Assembly (NCBI GenBank): GCA_017163975.1
Contig: JAFFSR010000220.1
Coordinates: 19,734,001-19,798,000 of the forward strand
Origin: Anastatus disparis
Lineage: Eukaryota > Arthropoda > Insecta > Hymenoptera > Eupelmidae
Reading direction: 5' to 3'
Length of the DNA stretch: 64,000 bases
Positions 25,401 to 38,019 of this stretch are shown piece after piece. A program made the position numbers and the translations under genes. The notes beneath the pieces were generated by a model. It worked only from the letters and a program-made list of their open reading frames with translations, was not told the DNA's origin and ran no database searches. Within the stretch, counting starts at the first letter, position 1. Each line of letters begins with the position of its first letter.

Positions 25401-27023
25401 GCAAGTCTTAATAATATGCTTGGTATAAAATACCAAGATCTCAAGGATTAACTTTATCCAAAAATTATCGTATATAATTTTATAAATTCTAAGGAATATC
25501 TACAACTGAATTTGATTTCTTGATTAAAATTCGATAATGGCACTATCTAGAAGTTAATGGCATCAGCTCATTTTTTTCTCAGTACGTATACGTACATCTA
25601 AACACGTGAATGTAGGTGAAAGGTATGGTTAACAACATTGAAAAGTAAGGATAGGAAGTAGAAAAAAAAATCGTCTAGCGCGAGATGCCGTGCCTCTGTC
25701 ACGTTTTCTCAACTTTAAAGAGTGAAAACGCGTGTCCTCGTGGCTGCTAGGCTGCTTTGCTCTTGTCTCATAGATTAGCAGTAAACCGAATTCGATAGTT
25801 TTATTTTATTTTTATTCTTACTTAATCATCACTTATTTGTATGCATAGATCTCTTTTTAGAACGAGAAAAATTCTTCGTGAGTATTTTTCATGCATAATG
25901 AACTATGCATCTCGCCGAGTCTAATGTTCTATTTAAGGATTACGAAATAAAACCTCTTCGACGGATATGGGGTTCTTCTGTTTTTAACGCTTATATCTTT
26001 TTTTTCTTTTCTTATTTTTCTATCGTGCAAACTTTGTTTATTCTACTTTACATGGTTTTGCCTCAAGTTCTTATAAAGAATTTTTTTTTCTACCTTCTGA
26101 TATACGTATGGGCTTTGATTTCGTGAGAGACTGAGTGCTTGTTGATTAAAAGACTGAGTTATTTCATTGTTTTCAGAATCGACTTTTTTTTTCTTCTCCT
26201 TTCGTTTTGGACACGAAAACTAGACTCGTTTCAAAGCTGCACCTTTTCTTTACACGTTGAAAAAATATCGTGTTTGGAAATACGACAAAATTTAGAAAAA
26301 CAAATAGAGATCGAAAAAATTATAACGACAAACAGAAAATCATTTTCATTTGAATTACGCCAAGAGTATTGAGAATAAAGATTAGCTGGTTTTTTTCACA
26401 CGGTTTGCAAAGTTTCATAAAACTATTGCGTTTTATAATTAATTCAAAGTATTTCTTGCATAAAAGTGTCGTATGCGACTTGTACAAACTAATATAAATA
26501 TGATAATATTTATAGATTGTCGCAATATGCTAATTTTACCCTTATTATTAAAAATTGAAATCATATCGTATTTATTAGAAACGTGCAATTATCTCAGATA
26601 AAAACTTATTTTTATTTTTTTTTTCAATTCATAGCTTTTATAAATAGTAGATATTAATTTATTCATTTTTATTGGTTTTTATTAAAGAGTCTATAAATAC
26701 GTAGTTGTTTCTTCATCGGATTTAATTTTTTTTTAATTTACTTGTAATGTTCGTAAAATCTTGTAAAAATATTAACAATTTTTTGAATTTTCAAAAAAAA
26801 AAAATAAATGTTCTCAAAAGTTAATAATAATCATTATAAACGTTTAAATTTTTCTTTTGCAGAGGAATATTCGGATCACCCGAACGAAGTGGTGAAGAAC
26901 GAGGAGTTGACCTACAACGGTGCAAGTTCGTCAGTAATGCGAACCAAAAGCCAACAGCATCAGCTCGCGTGGACGCTGACATTACTGCTGTGCAGTACAC
27001 TTTTGCCTCATTTGCTGCGGTGA
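16346..27023 (+). CDS. Ephrin: Ephrin (Eph receptor ligand), 5'-partial, 4 coding exons
   Basis: Membrane-tethered ligand for Eph receptor tyrosine kinases, used in axon guidance and cell sorting. Exons seen: 16346-16487, 18844-19147, 21287-21655 and 26863-27023, all with GT-AG introns and matching phases (324 residues in view). Exons 1-2 encode the ephrin receptor-binding domain: RIDNTDHIIDVN, IICPVYQPGTY, KYIIYNVSKEEYETCRI, a FTITFRPFTPQPGGLEF stretch, YYFISTSS, and the conserved late cysteines (GGRCTTNN, FKVCC). Exon 3 is a Ser/Thr/Asn-rich then Pro/Tyr-rich stalk. Exon 4 ends with a hydrophobic C-terminus (WTLTLLLCSTLLPHLL) and only an Arg after it, which fits a GPI-anchor signal better than a transmembrane ephrin-B-type tail. 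The first exon (start codon, signal peptide) is not found and presumably lies before base 1. The reading phase entering 16346 requires two bases from that exon. Confidence 0.95.
16488..18843 (+). other. Ephrin intron
   Basis: Intron between the two exons of the receptor-binding domain, donor GTAAGT and acceptor TTTGCAG. It holds one antisense SINE (17041-17240), poly-T tracts, and a 118-codon open frame at 17364-17720 that has no splice or homology support. Confidence 0.85.
17041..17240 (-). mobile_element. tRNA-derived SINE, copy 1
   Basis: Full-length antisense copy. On the minus strand it opens with a tRNA-like head carrying an A box (TGGCTCATTCGA) and a B box (AGTTCGAATCCC). A unique body follows (CAAGCACCGCTGTACATTAC), then the GCTAATTAGC palindrome, and it ends in AGCAACG plus an A-rich tail (T-run at 17041). 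No clear target-site duplication was recognised. Confidence 0.9.
19648..19854 (-). mobile_element. tRNA-derived SINE, copy 2
   Basis: Full-length antisense copy: tRNA-like head with A and B boxes (B box AGTTCGAATCCC), conserved body and the CGTCGCTAATTAGC to CAGTGACG terminal segment, with a T/A-rich tail at the left end. Confidence 0.9.
20279..20320. repeat. (TA)n-rich simple repeat
   Basis: AT dinucleotide run in an ephrin intron, bordered by TATAAAAATA and GTATACACATA. Confidence 0.75.
21656..26862 (+). other. Ephrin last intron
   Basis: 5.2 kb intron, donor GTACGT and acceptor TTTTGCAG. It contains a long (TA)n run at 22392-22426 and several poly-T tracts (for example about 24071-24099 and 24231-24250). 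No SINE and no supported exon were seen. Confidence 0.85.
22392..22426. repeat. (TA)n microsatellite
   Basis: Long, nearly perfect TA dinucleotide run ending in GATAGA. Confidence 0.85.
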
Positions 27024-30000
27024 AGCGACTCACGTGTCCACAAGTCGTTTGAATCTTTATCCACACACACATACAATGCGTCATAAGAAAAAGAAAAAAA
27101 AAAAAAAGCGAAAATTAAGAAAGAATATAAAAAAATAAAAATTTTTTTGAGAGTTACAAAAAACCGCAAAAAAAGAAAAATAAACGATAAACAAAATAAA
27201 CAAAAATGAGGCGAACGAAATGAGGGATAAAAAAATAAGAAGAATTTATATATATTATATATATAAAAAAATAAGGAAAAGAGTTGAAAAAAAAAAGAAA
27301 TAATAAGTAACGACGACAAAACAAAACCCCCTTCTTCTGTGATTGTAATCCTACGTTTAAAATAAAATAATTCATTTTGCGCGCCGAGTTTTTTTTTTTT
27401 TTTCTTAATAGAAAAAGAATATAAAAAGAAAAAAACTTTGTGTGCGTGTCCCTTTGGTGTGGTGTCTGGACAATGGGATAATTATAAAGAAAATAATGAA
27501 AATAATTAATGAAACGCTAAAGAGAAAATAAAAAAGTAAATAAGAAATAATGAACTTTCGAAAGTTTAGGGAGAGAAAGAAAAATAATAAAATAAATAAT
27601 CGCGTCTTATTATATAATAAAAAGTGTATGTATTGTGTGCATGCGAACCGGCCAGAAAGAGAGCGAGAGAAAGAAATAGAAGAAAGATAAGAAAATAATT
27701 TAAAAAAAATAAATAAATAAATAAAAAGCCGCGCGCGGTTAGAGAGAGAGAGAGAGAGAAAAATAAATATTAGACGACATTAATTTTCTTCGTCGTCGCG
27801 GAATTTAGAGATAAACGAGTTAAGAAATAAGCGGCAAGCCATATTAACTGTTAAAAGAAAAAATAAATAAAATACAATGATGTTAAAACCGAGCGAATGC
27901 TAAAAAACTATTAGGCATTTACCAATAGTATCACGCCCATTATTATCACTACAGAATAAAAAAAAATAAAATTCAGAAAGAATGAGTAGTCGTATTATTG
28001 GTTGTCATTTAATTTTCATTATCACTTGCGATTTATATTCTAACAAATAGGTATTTATTCCGAGTGCTAATAAACTGACGATGCGTGCTATATGAAAAAT
28101 ATAAAAAAGAGTATAAAATAAAATAGCAGTAAAAGTGTCTTCGAGTGTGAAAAAAAATAATATCACGAATCGCTCGATTAATAATACAAATACAAACACA
28201 CACATATACACAGTTGCATTAATTATTAAGTGAACAACGTGCCTCTTTACTTACGTGCACTGCCAATCTGTGTTATTCCAATAGAAGTCGATCATAACAA
28301 GTGGAAAATTTCAAGAGAGAAAATTCATAAAGCGTTTGAGGGCAGTGAGCGAAAAGATCGAGTCACGCAATTTTTTAGAATTTAGGAATAATAGATTCGT
28401 TTCAATAAAAATAAAAAATAAAAAATCGATTTTGCCAGAAGCGGAGTTATGATCTTTCGTATTTTCCGTGTATCGATGGACGACACAATTACACATACAC
28501 ATAATAAGAGAAAAAATAATCAGACCATTCGTCGGGTCTCTTCCGCGTCTCTCGAACCGCGCAAGCTAATACGCAAACGTTGAGCAATCGAATCGCTCGG
28601 TAATTATTTATGTGACCAAACATTTTTTTTCTTCCCATCGACTTTATTCTTTTTTCTTATATCAAAGTAATTGTCACAAGTTATATGCTTTAGAGTAAAC
28701 AAAAATTCATATTTTATTTATAATTTGTTATAATTTTATGATTTAAAAAGTAAAAGAAGAGTTTATTAAAATTTTTTATGACTTGTGACGGTTTGAAAGT
28801 GGAATCATAACTGTACAAAAAAACGATTCGATTGTCCGACACGCGCGCCTTATTAAAAAAAAACCGCATCATTCCATGCAACAGAAGATTAAAAGAACCC
28901 CTAGGACATCATCGCTACGCGCTCGAGCGTGTGTATCCTAGGCGCAAAAACATTAACGAACAAAAATTAAAAAAAAAAAAATAACTAAAAAAATTTAGCA
29001 CGCCTCTTGTGTAAATAAGCGAAGAAAAATGATTAAGAATGATTAAAAATAAAATAAATTTAATCACAAACGAATTCCTAATGAGCATTGTAACAAGCGG
29101 CTCAACGGGGGGAGGCCTAGAAAAAGAAAAAAAGCGCTTATTGTAAAGAAAAAAAGAAAATGGCTAATGAGAATAACACAAAATGCGTTTAGCACCTTGG
29201 CGAATAATTAAACAAAGAAGTAAATTTAAAAATATCCTGCCTTTTGCCAAGGATCGAAAAAACCCTGTGATTTCAAACTGCCGTTTTAAAATTACAGAAA
29301 ACGAAGCTATAACTGCCAGAAGCGCTTTTTTTTTTAATAATAGGCGACATAAAATAAAAAAAATAAAAAAAAACGTTAAGTAAAATTCGGACTGATGAAA
29401 TGTGTCCCCGTGGACGCTATAGCGAGAATATTACGAAATCCACGTGACTGTCAATTTCGCAATATTTAATTTTTCTTTCTTTTTTTTTGTGTTTTAAAAG
29501 AAAAGAAAAAAGAAAGACATTACTGTTTTATTTTTTAATTATTATTTCGTGAGTATGTGTTTTTATTTTCGCGATACGACGATGCGAAAGTATGATTATA
29601 TTGATGATAGAACGTGAAAGAAAAAAAAAAAAAAACAATTTTACGTAGACGCACGATTGTAATAGTGTGATAGTGAAAAAAAAGTGCGAATGAAGATTAA
29701 TTGTGTAGGTGCGAAAGAAATGCGATTGGAAAAAAAAAAGACAAGAATGTATAACCGAAGACTATTTTGTATTATAGTTGTATTATACCGAGACACCTAT
29801 CTTATAGATCTGTATTATATTTATTATCTATTAATATTACGAATATTTACTCGATATTCTATTAATTAAACTAGTAAAAAAAAAAAAAATATCAAATTTA
29901 ATAGTGAATAAAAATTGTGAGATTGGGAGGAGGCACGTCCAAAATAAAATATGCGCCTACTCTCCGTTAAATGAAAGAAACTTGTTCTCTTTTTTTTTTC

Positions 30001-33000
30001 ATATACTATAACTTGAAAACTACCCGACGAGGCATTTAATTAATCTAATGCACCGATTTTAATGTATTGATGATTCTGTTTTGTAATCCTAGAAGCCCGT
30101 TCTATTAAGTCCACACGATTTATATTTTTTAATTTATTATACAGCGTTTTTACAAGCAAAAATCAATAAACTGTAAACGATATACAACAATTTTATGCAC
30201 TACGAGCGATCACATCCAATGTAGAAAAAGGCAACATGTACTTCGATTAGAATTATATGTTTTTTTAATTGTTTAACTATGATATTGTTTACCGACTTTT
30301 TTTTTTTTAATCAGCCTCGAATTGTAAAAGTACATTTTTTTATCATACCGTTGAACAATGTCTGTATGGAAAGACAAAGACTTTTAATTATTGTAATACC
30401 GACAACGATTTGCCGTTTGATTTTTTTCAAACTCATAAACAAATAACGGAGATTGACTGTTCTGCGCTGATACATTAAAGGAACTCGCAACCCGATTCTT
30501 TTACGATTTTTATCTAGGATGTATAAAAATTATTTTACCCCCTTCTATTATTTTTTTTTTTAATTTACTATTAGAAAATAATTTTTATATGTGTACATAA
30601 AAATTGTAAAATATGTAGCATTATATATGAAAAATTATAAAATTCTTATTTAAAAATTAATTTTTTAGTTGTTTTTATTTTTCTTTATCCATTATTTATT
30701 ATTTAAGTTGTACACCTCTGCATGCGTAATTTATTGTTTCCTTCCATCATTGTTTCCTCTTTCTCCTTTATCATTAAAATTATTGTTTCAAGTATTTGTA
30801 AATTTTTGTAATTTTGTCGTATTTTTAAAAAAACTTTCCTCGTTGGAATAATTAATGGTACCGAAGGTTGTCTGTAACTTTGTGCGAACGTGTTTATACG
30901 GATATTCGGTCAATGTTAAGCAAACAATGAAAAAGTCGAACGAAACAAAAATATCCGAATTCTTCCAACATCAAGTGATTCATTATCGACTAAACGTTAA
31001 ATAAATAAGCTTCGTCGCTGGAAAAATATCAGAGTTAATTTATATGAAAGTCATTAACATTATTGTAGTTGATTAAACGAAATTAATCTAAATAAATTAA
31101 AATCAAATGACGCGTCATTTATTTCATAAAAAAATTAATTTTCTTTTATTTTTGACAAATGATAAAACGTATCAAAATGTTATCTTGAAAGTTTTCTACT
31201 TAATGTTACAAAATTTATATTGAAATTTAAAAATTCTTTTCTATCGTTAAATAAAAAAAATTTGAATTCATTTCGTAAACAATGAAACAATCAGTAACAT
31301 ATTCAAAAAAATAAATTTCAAAGTCCATGCGTATTCAACATTTTTACGACACCTTTCGTCAAAGAGTCAAAAAGCTATAAAGAAGCACCGAAGTGCGTGC
31401 TTGAAATTCGATAAAGCAATCGTAGAATAAAACGCGCGTGATCGCGATGACCGAGCGACGAGAATTGAAACGAAAGAGAGAGAGAAAAGAAAAATATAAG
31501 AAAATCAAGTATGCTTAAATTCCTAAATATATTATACCTTCTAGTCAAGTGTTTCGCAAAGCGGAATTTTTATACGCAGCTGAAACGTGAGTTAATTTTT
31601 GCGTTCTCTCGTGTCTAACCTTATTTTGCATTACAATTTTTTTTTCTTTTTATTAGAATAAAAGGTATCTAATAGGAGAAAACGTACATGTAACTGAATT
31701 TTTTATAGTTAATTGGATTTTTTTATTTATTTATTGTATTTAATTTTTAGAATTATTAGCTTAGTTTTAGTTTTATTTATTTTCTTTTTTTTTAGATTGT
31801 TATCTTTTGCAATATTGTATCATTGTTGTAATTAGAATACATTAGATCCAATGCACGAACTAAAAATTTTTATAGTTAAATTCTCGAAAAGTACATTTTA
31901 CTTCTTCATAGTTGCATGTTTGAAATGAATTTTTTTTTTGTATTCATTTTTACTATCATAAAGTAAAAGTAAAATTTAAAAAAAACTGCCCTGATGGTCA
32001 ATCTCCGAAATGATTTTTAAAAAAAGCCATATACATTCATTTCAAGAGATTTAACAATAGTCTTGCATTGGTTTGATTTAGTTCGCTCTGCCGTTCTCGT
32101 CATGTATTGTAAATGCTAAACACATTCGCAAAGGACTCGAAGTGTTTCGGATTGCACAACAAAAGCATTTTGCGATTGTAATTTTATCGAAGGTGAAACA
32201 TATAGAGCGGCAGTGTGTTTGAATTTAAAAAAAAAAAGGAGTAAAATAAAAGAATTCAGTATAACACATTTGTATTGAAAGCGTTGCAAGTTGTAAAATA
32301 CAACGATTTATTTGAATTCGAATAATTTTACATAAAACGAAACGTGGTCGCTCATCACAATTAATTAATTTCTTTTTTTCCTTTTTTACTTGTTGTTTAT
32401 TAAAGTTTTTCCAAGAAGTTGAGAAAGACGAATCGCGATTCTTTAAATGGTTACTTTGAAAAATGCAAATAGAAAATGTTAAGCTTAATGGATTTTTTCA
32501 ACAAGCTTTTATCATTTCATGTAATTTCATATATGTTACAAAACACTGCCAGTTTTTAAATGCAATCATTGTTGAAAATAATAATACCGACATTTCTCGT
32601 TAAATAATTTAAATTTGGAAATTAAAATATCATTTCATAAAACAATCATATTCAAAGATTTTTTTCTATATAATAATCTTTCAAATATATTTGTATTTCC
32701 AAATTTCTTTGATTTTTAATCAATCTTCGCTCAAATAATCGTTACTCGTCTTTCCTCAATTTCTCAATCCCGCGCACGTCGCACGCAGCAAAATGCTGTG
32801 TCCTTTGCCGAATTTCAATCGTTAAATGGCGCTTCGTCGACTTTTTTCTTACATATACATGTTCTTATTATACGACGCGTGCATGATGTCTAGAACAGAC
32901 GTGGGTGCATTGAAAAATAAAAATAATTTAAATACATTCAAGCTCAACGTAGGCTTTTCAATAAAGAAATTCTTTCAAAACAAAAAAAAAAAAGGCGAAT

Positions 33001-36000
33001 GAAATATTCAAAGAAACGTTTATTGCAAAATTAATTTTACAAACTTATATGTAATCGATAAACAACGATGATTTTTTATCTTTTATTTTTTTTCTCTTCT
33101 TGCCTTCGATTATTGTACACCGAATAAAATTTATTTAATGCAGCACATAACAATAAGTGATAAATAAGTAATAGCGTTGAAAGGCCTCAATCAATATTAA
33201 TAAGACAGTTTTTTAAGCGTACACATCTAAAAATAGACTATTGAAATTTAAATTGAATTAAGTCAGGAGAGAAAGATAGATAGACAAGCCCACGTCTGGC
33301 CTAGTGAAAGTCACAAATCACATTTATAAAAAAAAAAAAAGAAAGAAAGAAATGACGCTCACAAAATATACAAATGAAATATTAAAAGGGAGAAGAAAAA
33401 ATAATAATGATAAATAAAAAAAAAAAACGAAATAAATATACAAGCAGATGAATATTCCGCAGAAGACCCACTTGTTTTATCGATACAGAAAAAAAAAGCA
33501 TGAAGAAACGACGCAATTATATGTTTCGTCGATTCTAAACGATTGTACGTTATATAAATATATATAAAAAAAATATAAATACATTATAAATATCGAGAGG
33601 GGAGATATAGAGAGAGAGAAAGAGAGATAAGACGACGAAGGGGAAAAAAGGCGAATTGTCGTAAAACTTGTAAATAATAATGACGATATGTGCGAGAACG
33701 AGAGAAAAAAGAAGTAAGAGAAAAAAAAAATTAAGACGATTAATTATAAATTAATTACGATAAATGAGATAAAAAAAAAAGAGAGAGAAAGAAAGAAAAG
33801 AAGTGACGAAGTTTATATTAAATACATAGTAGGTACAAGATAGGTTTCTAATAACGATTTATTATAAAAGTGAATGTACGTTGATGTCTAAGATTTTTAA
33901 ATGAAGGGGGTGATAATGATAATTGTCAAGTGGGGGTAAAACGGGGATTATATTCGGGGTAGGGTAAATTTATACCATCAAGAAAAAAATAAATTAAACA
34001 AAAAAATATGTCGTTTCATATGCAGAATATATACATAAACAAAAAAAAAATATATATATATATAATGGGTTGGGTAAGGGGTGGGATTATAATGAAGAAG
34101 AAAAAAATATAACGAGATCAACAGATCGATTTAAATTAATTAATTATGATTATTAATCCGTAAATAAATCAGCAGGTACTAATTAAAGAAAAAAAAGAGA
34201 GAAGAAATGAAATAAAGGGAGAAAGAATTAAAAAGAGATTAAAGCGAGCGCAAAAGCCACACTTAGCCAGATCAATTGAATTTCTTAATCTTCATAATTA
34301 CACACAATTATTACCGCGCCACCATAAGTTTGCATAATAATTAAAAAAAAAATGTGTTATTTTGTGTAAAGAATAAAAAAAAAAAGAAAGAAAATCACAA
34401 GAAAGAAATAAATAATAATAAAAAAAAAATAAATAATAAATAAACCCTCCTCCCCGCGCTCGCACAAAGCGAGAATTTAAAATGCCATATTTACAGTACA
34501 TTTAATTAATTAATGAGAAAAAAAAAACCGCCGTTCGTGATTCACGTGGACCTTATGCGAGATACTCAATCTGCCACCTAAAGTGTGACATATAAAACAT
34601 ACATCGTCGTCCTCTTCTTCTTTATTATTTTTATTATCATTGTATTGCTCATTATTTTTTTTTGTGCGTATAAAAAATTGGTTGGGAATTTTTTCATTGT
34701 TGGTTTATATATTACGTACATTTTTAATCAGAGTTGATTGGACAATATATGATTAATCAAATCGGCCTATATTACATACCTTATACTAAATTTCAATGTT
34801 AAGTCGAAATATTTCATTGGCCTACAGAATACTGTTAACTTTGTTTAATATCTATTATATTAAGTATATAATGAAAAAATACTTCGCTTATTGAAAAATT
34901 TAAGGTTTTATATTAAAAAGAAACAAAATGCCATAAGAAAATATGTAGAATTTTCTAGAATATTTTTTAATATTCTTTTAATATGAAGCATTGTAATAAC
35001 GTTAACAAAAAGGTTTTATTAATTGTGACGATTAAAAAAAAAGTCCCATCCAACATAATTTAATAGCCAAAAAATATATAATAAATATAATAATAAAAGA
35101 TGTATATCAGTCGACTTTGCAATTAGTCAGAGTCGCTAGCAACAGTACAAAGAAGTTGAAAGGAAAAAAAATAAAATAAAAGTAAAATAAAGAAACACAA
35201 AAAGTAAAATTAATGATTAATAATAATAGTAATAAATGATATAATAAAATGTCAAAAATGGTGGCAGATTGTGCGTGCTTGGCATACAAGGTTCCGTTAA
35301 ACAGGGACTTTTCTTTTTTAAAATAGGTTGCGTGTGCCCACGTAAAATAATGAAAAAAAAAAGAAAAAAAAAGCACATAAACAGTTACAGTTACGTCGTT
35401 CATTACAATTGCATTACAAATACAATACAAAGTAGCGTAGAATTCATAACAGTAGTCCATCAGTAGCGAAATAGTGTTTAAAGAAAAAAAAAAAATACAG
35501 AAGGAACAAGAAAAGTAAAAAAAAAAACAGGAAAAAAAAGCAGACATAATCAACCAAAAAAATTAAAAAATAAAATAAAAATTAATTGCAGTACGTAAAA
35601 AAATAAAAATTACATACACGACACACAGGATATATAATTCAATACAATATGATTACAGAAAAAGCTACACAAACGCGTGTAAAAACCCCATTGATATTAT
35701 ATTCAAGAATATTAAATTTTTTCAACATTTGCCATGTCCACAATAACAAAAAATAAAAACGAATATCGCAATACACAGTTTCTCATGGGCAGATTTGTTT
35801 TTTTTTTTTTTCGTTTTTTACTTTCTTATTATAACAATAATGTAGCGCGAGGGGAGAGCGAATTTAATGTAGTGAAAAAAAAAAAGATGAAAAATAAACC
35901 AAAGTATCTTTATATAAATAGGCGATCTCGGCTGGGCGACCGTCAAAGAATAAAAAGAAAAAGATAAAAATTTATTTAATAAAGAAAAAAAAAAATTTGT

Positions 36001-36420
36001 TATTTGTGCATTGTAATTAATCTTCGCAAAAAAAAAATTAATCATTTTTTAATGATGAAAAGAAAATGAAAAAAAAAGTAACGTATAATAAATGAAACGA
36101 TTTTCGTGTACAACGTATTTGTTTTTAAAAACGGTGATGGAAAAAAAAAATTGTTTTCGCGAAATGCTTGTAATCAGCTATTATACATTTATAAAGTGGA
36201 AACTTGTTTATATTTTTCTTAAAAAAAAAAAGAAATGAAATGAAGAAACGATGATACAGTTTGACGATGATGAAAAAAAAAAAATTTACGTACTCGTATA
36301 CATATACAAGACGACTGTAAAAATTTGATAATTTTCTAAAACACGTAGAAGTTAGTGTGAAGAGAATGTAAAAAAAATCGATGAGAGTGAAAGAAAAATA
36401 AAAAAGTATAAAACTTCAAA
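27024..36420 (+). other. A/purine-rich tract after the ephrin stop, possible long 3' UTR
   Basis: Right after the ephrin TGA the + strand switches from T-rich to A- and GA-rich and stays so for about 9 kb, with many AATAAA-type hexamers. No gene, exon or SINE is seen inside. Open frames here are low-complexity antisense readings. A conserved, transposon-free, strand-asymmetric block directly downstream of a stop codon fits an extended 3' UTR with alternative polyadenylation, but several earlier AATAAA signals (from about 27130) would also allow a short 3' end. The right edge is approximate. Confidence 0.35.
27739..27759. repeat. (AG)n microsatellite
   Basis: AG dinucleotide run directly after a GCGCGCGG patch, within the A-rich block downstream of ephrin. 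Confidence 0.8.
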
Positions 36421-37596
36421 TTTATGTTTGCGTTTATTTATTCGTAGAAATTTTTTTCCTTTTTTTCTTTAACATTACTTTTTAAGTAGCATTTTATTTT
36501 ATACCATCTCAAGATCTTATCGAAGAATTTTTTTTTGGTTCATTCAATGTAAGAATAAATTATTGAATTTTCAAAAGATTTATCAGAAATTTTTAATAAA
36601 TTCTTATTTCTTATAATTCTTACATTTTAATATTTTATTTTATATTATACAATTTTAATTTGTACTTATTATGATGAACCTACAATTGCATTTAGGAATT
36701 TCACATTTTACATAAAAATATGTAATGGTATTTATGAATGTAAAAAAACATATATTTTAAACATTATTCATATAACCGAAGATATAAAAATTTAAATATT
36801 AAAATTATTTTTGACAAGAGACATCCTAAATACATTCAAAATGCACACCTGTGGATTTATTTTGCATTCATATAAATGTAAAAAAAGTTTTTTCATTTAT
36901 TTTCATTTCAACGCTATTCAAAATTCAACCAAATTTACTCCATAACGACAATTTTCAAGCATGCCAATTAGTCACTTCTTTTTTTATAATATTTATAATT
37001 TACTAAAGTGGTAAAAAATTTTTTAATTGATCTGGATAATAAATTTAAAGCAAAAAATAATATTAAATGTAAAAAGTTTAAAATTTTTCTTTAACGTTAA
37101 TTTCTTCGATTTTCCATCCAAATGTTCAAACTATTATTCATGGCATTGAATCATACAAGGAACGACTGTGAAGATTAAAAAAAAAAAGAAGAAGGAAAAA
37201 ATGAAGGTGAAAAAAACGGGACAAAATGAGCCCTGTTAATGCCGGCACGTTTTGGTGTGGAACTTTTCTCGCGTACAAGAGTACTTATACTTACATTTCG
37301 AGCTCGCGTGAGAATCGTCTCTTTTGCTCCTTTATAGCAATATACAAAATGATGCGGCTCACGAAGGAGAGAAATGCTCAACGGCCAGTAATTTGCTCCT
37401 TTATAGAATTGCGCCGATATAACGGATTGCTATAAGGTAAGAATAACGAAAAAGAGAGAAGGAAAAAAAAAATTATCTCTCTTGGCGCATAATGTTTGAT
37501 TTCTTTGCTGAAATCTGAGAATGTGCTTGTTTATCGTGAAACAAAAAATTGCTCAAGGGAATAACCAATTTGTTATTTTTTATAACGACACTATTT
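36421..37596. other. Intergenic, no gene seen
   Basis: AT-rich sequence without strand asymmetry. Two overlapping opposite-strand open frames near 37175-37435 show no homology or splice support. Confidence 0.5.
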
Positions 37597-37800
37597 TTTT
37601 TTTTATTTAACGTCGCTGTGCTTATACTATCATTGCGATGCTAATTAGCGACGGAGATCGTCAGTGTGTTTTTGTGAACTTCAGCACATATAAAGTACAG
37701 TGGTGCTTGTATCAATCGGCCAAGAGCGGGATTCGAACTCGGGACCTCGAGATTATGAATCCATCGCTCTACCAACTGAGCCACTGACGGTCTCTACATT
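37597..37800 (-). mobile_element. tRNA-derived SINE, copy 3, with target-site duplication
   Basis: Full-length antisense copy with A box, B box, body and T-rich (A-tail) left end. It is flanked by a perfect 10-bp direct repeat GACACTATTT at 37587-37596 and 37801-37810, the expected target-site duplication of LINE-mediated retroposition. It lies immediately beside the TTAA-flanked MITE that starts at 37813. Confidence 0.95.
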
Positions 37801-37812
37801 GACACTATTTAA

Positions 37813-38019
37813 GGGAATGTAAAATACCGGCATTACAGTTTTCCAAGTTATTGGTTCTTGATCCAAGATTTTTAAAATATCTCTATATTACAGTCTTCCA
37901 TTTATACTAATGAAAAGCCTAATATAGAGATATTTCTGAAAATTTTTGAATAAAGATAAAATATTTGGAAAATGCAATGTCGGTAACTATGTAGAAATCA
38001 TATACCCTATCACATCCCC
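37813..38019. mobile_element. Palindromic MITE flanked by TTAA (piggyBac-like)
   Basis: A 207-bp element whose left and right halves are imperfect inverted complements. The left half starts GGGAATGTAAAATACCGGCA, and the right half on the minus strand starts GGGGATGTGATAGGGTATAT. The centre contains complementary ATATCTCTATATTA and TAATATAGAGATAT. It is flanked on both sides by TTAA (37809-37812 and 38020-38023), the hallmark of piggyBac-superfamily insertion. It has no coding capacity, so it would need a transposase supplied elsewhere. Confidence 0.75.

Noticed and set aside
35107..35553. 148-codon minus-strand open frame
   Set aside because: Phe/Tyr/Leu-rich antisense reading of the A-rich block after ephrin.
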